A stretch of 64,000 nt of DNA, taken from the NCBI GenBank assembly GCA_963693285.1, contig OY848917.1, positions 30,763,245 through 30,827,244 of the forward strand, read 5' to 3'. Below, in pieces: positions 59,480 through 64,000 of this stretch. Numbering within the stretch: the first letter of the stretch is position 1; each line of letters opens with the position of its first letter. Position numbers and translations under genes: made by a program. The notes under the pieces are model-generated. The model worked only from the letters and a program-made list of their open reading frames with translations, was not told where the DNA came from and ran no database searches. The stretch comes from Xestospongia muta (Eukaryota; Porifera; Demospongiae; Haplosclerida; Petrosiidae).

Positions 59480-61018
59480 AAGTGTTCATATGTATAATGT
59501 TAATGAACTGAATACAATGCAAATACACTAAGATGAGTTATAAAGATTGAAATAGTCTTGATTTAAATAAAGAAACGCATACTCAATAGATACACATGTT
59601 GCTATAGTCAAAATAGTATTTAGGTACACATCAATTTTGTTTATATGTACACAACCTGACATTTGTCAAATTAAGTTTATAGACAGTAAGAGTTTAATCA
59701 GTCATTATGCTTAGTTATAAGTTAGCATGCATTTATAAAACGTAACTGTTCACATACTATTTTTGAAAATTAGTGAATATACATATTTATGTGCAAAGAT
59801 GATTCCTATGATATACTATTTAATGTATAGTTTCAGTACTATTCCAACACATCTTTGCTTATCAAACTGAACCATTGACGTACTGTAATGGGGTCTAGAC
59901 CATATCAAATGTAACTATGGTAATGTTATATATTTCTCCCTAATTTTAATAGTGTTGTTGATATTATTTTTATCATGATGTATTATAATGTATTATGTAA
60001 GCACTAATATGTGTAGCTACAATTATATATGATGTATATGAACATATAAAGACACCTGAAAATATTTAGACAAATGCTAAAGGAAAAACAAGACTGTTTT
60101 GTATTACACATGTTTATACTCTTTTCTCACACAACGTTTTTTCTTCACACATATTGAAGAGATGTCCTTTTTATTAATTACTTGATGTGTTCAGTAATAA
60201 ACATTCTCTAACTTTTTCAAATTGTAAATTTTGGACAAAATACAATGCCACTAATTAAATCTGTATTTTAGGCCAGGAATTTAAAAAAATGGTACAAAGA
60301 AAGTGACTGAAAGACACATGACTCATTTCATTAATCTATATAGTTATATTAGTCTACATTAAAGTCATCAAACTAGCAACTTTTTTGATTTGATATTGGT
60401 GCTTTAGATTGGTATTTATTTAGAAGTCAAAATTAAAAAGAGCTGGATATCTATTTATACATGTGTACAAATTAATGATGAAGATCAGTAAATAGCAAAA
60501 TGAAATTGACATTATAATGAAGTGGAATTATTAGACAGCTCATTTGATAATCTATGTCATTACTAATAGGTTTAGAGTTTATTATTAACTGTTTATATTA
60601 ATTACCTAGTAAATTAGTAACTAAATAATGAAAGAATTACATTTTGATTTATATAAAGAGGCCAAATAATTAACTGAAAGATATATTAATATATATATTC
60701 AAGTTTTAATATGTCAGCAACTATATTTTCTAATGTAGCGATGGCACTGCATGGTCTGAGATATCACCATATTTACAAGGATTTCTTTTTAAGTGCTTTT
60801 AGCTAAATCTTCATTTGAATAAAGGTTATATAGTCTGGTTCACAAGATAATAAAGTATTTAGTATTGTTTGCTTACGAATAATATAAATTCGCAGGTGTT
60901 ATATAATTATGAATTTTATTTTTATCATGATATAAATGAATCAAAAAATTATTTTATTCTATTTAAAGAAGTCTATTGAAAAAAATAAGTTTTCAATAAG
61001 CAGCAGATTTCTCTTGTT
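59480..61018. other. Intergenic, no gene seen
   Basis: AT-rich up to the 3' end of the minus-strand secreted-protein gene. A TTTATTTTTATC stretch near 60914 could hold its poly(A) signal (AATAAA in complement). Confidence 0.4.
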
Positions 61019-61019
61019 A

Positions 61020-61406
61020 TTAGTTCCAGGGAATAGCAAAGGCAGTTGGTGCTCCACTTGGTCCCCTAACTTTAGCTTCAACCTTCCTTCCGAATCCTGG
61101 CACTTTTATACGAGCACCAGCATGAGGACCACTACCATCACCTATATGATCATGTATTTATTGATTGAAAGAAGGCTATATTAGCATACCTGTCAAGCCA
61201 GCATGACCTCCCAGGTTAACTAAACCTGGAATTCTCAAACCAGCACCCCAGTCACCTCTTGTATTTGGCCCAGCTGTAAACGTCACAGGACCAAATTGCC
61301 AGGATGGAACACCTTGATCAATATCATATGTATGGCGACGAGGACCTTGGCTGGCTGCAAGAGCAAACAGAACAGTCAATGCCAGTAGTGCTACTGTAAT
61401 CTTCAT
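61020..61406 (-). CDS. Two-exon Gly-rich secreted protein (~112 aa)
   Basis: Exon 1, 61406-61190, encodes a signal peptide (MKITVALLALTVLFALAASQ), then GPRRHTYDIDQGVPSWQFGP, VTFTAGPNTRGDWGAGLRIP and GLVNLGGHAGLTG. A 48-nt GTATGC...ATATAG intron follows in phase 1. Exon 2, 61141-61020, encodes GSGPHAGARIKVPGFGRKVE, AKVRGPSGAPTAFAIPWN and a stop. The mature chain is Gly-rich, basic and Cys-free, a composition reminiscent of glycine-rich antimicrobial proteins such as the attacin/gloverin type, but I see no motif that proves it. A TATA box is present upstream. Two tandem internal HAG-x-x-(I/L)-x-x-PG-like blocks suggest an internal repeat. Confidence 0.7.
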
Positions 61407-61477
61407 TGTAGTGAATTCACAGAAAATACGTAGAAAATGAAAATTAGTTTGTCTAACCTTTTCAATTGGAGCTCTGC

Positions 61478-61485
61478 TTATATAA
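61478..61485 (-). promoter_or_regulatory. TATA box of the Gly-rich secreted gene
   Basis: Minus-strand TTATATAAGC lies about 75 bases upstream of the start codon, placing transcription start near 61450. Just upstream, the direct repeat TATAAGGGTCAAGA-like occurs twice (61481-61508). Confidence 0.6.
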
Positions 61486-61559
61486 GGGTCAAGATATAAG
61501 GGTCAAGAGGAATTAGACACTTTAATCTGTGAATAGGAAACAATTATGTGAATATTGTG

Positions 61560-61577
61560 TGTATATATATATATCTA

Positions 61578-61609
<32 letters not shown>

Positions 61610-61617
61610 AATCTATC

Positions 61618-61652
<35 letters not shown>

Positions 61653-61674
61653 GTATGTATATATATATATATAT
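61560..61674. repeat. (TATC)n/(TA)n microsatellite
   Basis: About nine TATC units flanked by long TA runs. Confidence 0.92.
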
Positions 61675-62195
61675 TGTGTTCACACATAGATGTGCATGAC
61701 ATTTGTTTAAAAGCATTGAATCAAGTTGATTGAAAAGAATGTGTTCACATGCACTCACAGCTGCTTGTATTCATGCATGTGTTTACAAATTTTAGAAAGA
61801 CAGCTGTCAAGCATGTCTGTCATTTTAAGTTGTTGTTTTTTCCCCAACTGCTGTAGCCAGGTTAGCTAAAGTAGAAACAGAAAATTGTTTGGCGATTTGC
61901 AATTGAATGCTTCACTTTGATACGTATAGCTATCTAACTTAATAAGTTAACTTTGAATTGGATAAATCTAACCTTATTCAGTTATTTCTGTAGACTAAAT
62001 ATAATTAATATGTTGCTAAAAAAATAATGTGATATTAGTTTTGAAATATAAGTTTAAGCTAACTTAGTTTAGATACACAATATCAATAAATTAAAAGAAA
62101 ATTTTTTAAATTATATATAATTGAAAATTGGCAATTATAAATATTTTAAAGAATGCCTTCTTATTTTTTCTCATCTATATTAATGGTAACTGCAT
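61675..62195. other. No gene seen
   Basis: AT-rich spacer without splice-flanked open frames. Confidence 0.35.
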
Positions 62196-62198
62196 TAC

Positions 62199-62436
62199 AT
62201 CTTAGAAGAAGAGAAGGAAAAACATTTTCTACACATGTTCTTTTGTATCACAGCTTGTTTGAAAACCAGTTATCATTTTAAATAGTTAAAATCATGATTA
62301 ATACATACAACCTGTCAATGATAGTGTGTGTCTGCACATATTTACAATTGATATCAATGATTATAGTTATCAAACAAGCTGCGATACATAGAAACACAAG
62401 TAGGAAATGTTTTTCCTGCTTTTCTTCTAAAATTTT
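62199..62436. mobile_element. MITE-like element with ~65-bp inverted ends
   Basis: Left CTTAGAAGAAGAGAAGGAAA-AACATTTTCTAC and TATCACAGCTTGTTTGAAAAC; the right end in reverse complement reads TTTAGAAGAAAAGCAGGAAA-AACATTTCCTAC and TATCGCAGCTTGTTTGATAAC. The 110-bp centre carries no ORF. Confidence 0.75.
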
Positions 62437-63076
62437 TTACAGTTGACATAAATATGAGACCAAATTCTGTAGTACATGTTTTCTTTTAGTTTATTGACAT
62501 TGTGTATCTAACACATAGTTATAACCATAAAAATACAAGTGTGAGTGAAATTATATATGATGACAATCTTGAACATGTTAAACCCTATACCCCAATGTTT
62601 AATGTTGAATAAGTAAGGGCTATCATTATATTATACTACCACAACTTTTGGTATTGACAGCAACTACATTACAGGTGTGAAGAGAGGATATTACTCTGTG
62701 CATATAGCAAATTCAGTGGTTTCAATGATGCATATTTTGCTACCAGAGCTTCATGTTTCAGTGTTATTTTTGCAAAGATAAAGAGGATAATTTATGAAAT
62801 GAAATCGGTCAATAATATGGTAACTAGAAAACTCAAACAAGCATCTCATTTTATAATTAATGTGATATTGACAGTCATAGATTAAATGAGTATTCAACAA
62901 ATAATATCATTTTATTACAACTCCATAATATATCCATAATTCAAGCAATATGCAAAACAAAATTATAGTGCCTTACCATTATATTATTTATTACATTTAT
63001 AATCAATTTTACTCCTTAGTTCTTCTAATTATGTTGTTGTTTAGATCATATTATCTATTAGCACACCACTTGACAA
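62437..63076. other. No gene seen
   Basis: AT-rich intergenic sequence. Confidence 0.35.
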
Positions 63077-63214
63077 GACAGCTGTCACTTTCTTAGTGTC
63101 AAACATGGTACAAAAAGAGTTAACATTACTTTCGGTGTTTTCAGTGTTTGCAAAAACAACTTCACTTTTTTCACATCACATGTTACAAATGTTTCCTTGT
63201 TTATTTCAAGCTAT
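63077..63214 (+). promoter_or_regulatory. Conserved block upstream of the secreted gene at 63300
   Basis: Second copy of the block at 59336-59476; its 3' end lies about 86 bases before the start codon. A block duplicated with one copy just 5' of a gene may be a promoter-containing duplication or a short repeat. Confidence 0.5.
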
Positions 63215-63299
63215 TTAAGCATTAATTGTGGACCATACAAGTATCAATTCCAAAATTAAATTCTCATATACAATAATTATAGGACCTTAATTTTTAAAA

Positions 63300-63584
63300 A
63301 TGAAATCCTTATTTTTTGCAACAGGTTTTGTGTTGGTTTTGAATGCTGCTGTTGTTTTATCTACATCACCACCAATAATGGAACCGCGTTTTCTAATACC
63401 AGGTATTGAGGCTGATGATTTTGGTTATGAGACACAAGGGGGTGACTGTTATATCACAGCAGATGATGACTTTTTGTGCGGTGGATCATGTGTATCTTAT
63501 AGTGAAGGTGAAGTATGCTATATCACTATAACAGGGAAATTTATATGTGGAGGAACTTGTGCTGCTGAACCAATTTTGTATTAA
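63300..63584 (+). CDS. Small secreted protein with two CYIT...CGGxC repeats
   Basis: The 94-residue single-exon ORF begins with a signal peptide (MKSLFFATGFVLVLNAAVVL). A short acidic propeptide-like stretch (PRFLIPGIEADDFGYET) follows, then two tandem repeats: GDCYITADDDFLCGGSC and EVCYITITGKFICGGTC. Six Cys, three per repeat, in the pattern C-x9-C-x3-C suggest disulfide-stabilised secreted repeats. No known family recognised; it could be a defence, signalling or matrix peptide. The duplicated block just upstream could be its promoter. Confidence 0.65.
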   Translation: MKSLFFATGFVLVLNAAVVLSTSPPIMEPRFLIPGIEADDFGYETQGGDCYITADDDFLCGGSCVSYSEGEVCYITITGKFICGGTCAAEPILY

Positions 63585-64000
63585 ATTCAAAGTATAATGC
63601 TATATTATAATTGTTTGATAAATCTATTTACCATTTCTTTTCATATGATATTTTAAAATAATGAATCTAATCATACATTTAAAAGAAAGAATATATTAAA
63701 AGAATGCTGACTCTAGAAGCTACAGGTATTTCTTAAAATCGAATAACTCAATGAACTCTCTAAACACTAAAAATGAATTCTGTTCATGTAATAAAGCTGA
63801 CTTTACAAAAGTAACTCATTTCCAAATTTAGTTTCCTTCAATTGCACTTCATTCACGCATCCTTCAATATCAATTTATTATAGTCCACTTTAAGGAAATC
63901 TTAAGGAAATTAACGCAAACCTCATTCATGCGTCTAAATAATATCTCCACCCTTAGCCAATGAACATCTCATCAAAAGAAACAAGGGAAGAAACTACTTA
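63585..64000. other. No gene seen to the end of the window
   Basis: AT-rich sequence; no exon recognised. A short duplication (TTAAGGAAAT) lies at 63891-63911. Confidence 0.35.

Overview
The window reads as AT-rich (roughly two-thirds A+T by eye) metazoan nuclear DNA. Genes are small, exons short, and many introns only 45-90 nt. A ZU5/UPA/death-domain gene, a SAMD3-like gene, DIRS-type tyrosine-recombinase retrotransposons, many MITE-like hairpins and several short secreted-peptide genes together suggest an early-branching animal, most likely a demosponge of the Amphimedon type. That assignment is inference from gene style; no species-level marker is visible.

Layout. 1-3.6 kb: sparse, with two exon-like fragments and a degenerate minisatellite of small hairpins. 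3.66-5.72 kb (-): a seven-exon SAM-domain, SAMD3-like gene with one in-frame TGA. 6.05-6.24 kb (+): a small divergent ORF lying between inverted, TATA-bearing repeat arms, with two possible downstream exons at 7.04 and 10.49 kb. 7.67-10.17 kb: two copies of a TIR element, one carrying a nested insertion. 11.78-22.73 kb: about 75 copies of a ~146-bp satellite (A) with higher-order structure. 22.82-25.52 kb: a defective DIRS-like element with inverted terminal repeats, an internal complementary region, and a third copy of the TIR element. 26.65-33.46 kb (+): a ten-exon (visible part) ZU5-UPA-Death-Death gene. 33.65-36.77 kb: a second defective DIRS-like element, followed at 36.79-37.91 kb by a broken partial duplicate of the ZU5 gene that also carries a MITE. 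40.61-43.99 kb: a second satellite array (B, ~142 bp) that is a diverged, oppositely oriented relative of satellite A. 44.04-45.5 kb: a CT-rich minisatellite. 47.93-48.11 kb (-): a terminal LRR exon. 48.51-49.16 kb (+): a small secreted acidic peptide gene. 50.15-51.63 kb (+): an intronless M20 metallopeptidase. 55.34-57.96 kb: a rearranged POT/PTR-family transporter locus with its N-terminal half on + and its C-terminal half on -. 61.02-61.41 kb (-): a two-exon Gly-rich secreted protein. 63.30-63.58 kb (+): a single-exon Cys-containing secreted protein.

Functional themes are death-domain signalling, LRR recognition, secreted peptides and transport or peptide metabolism, embedded in a repeat-rich region. 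There is no operon-like organisation and no obvious single pathway. The most distinctive structure is the pair of related satellites in opposite orientation bracketing two DIRS-like elements and the death-domain gene. All A monomers read closely, and most B monomers, share a core reading ATAATAG-nn-GGTAAGT-n-TGAT. Intron-exon structures were read by hand from splice consensus and phase and have no transcript support.
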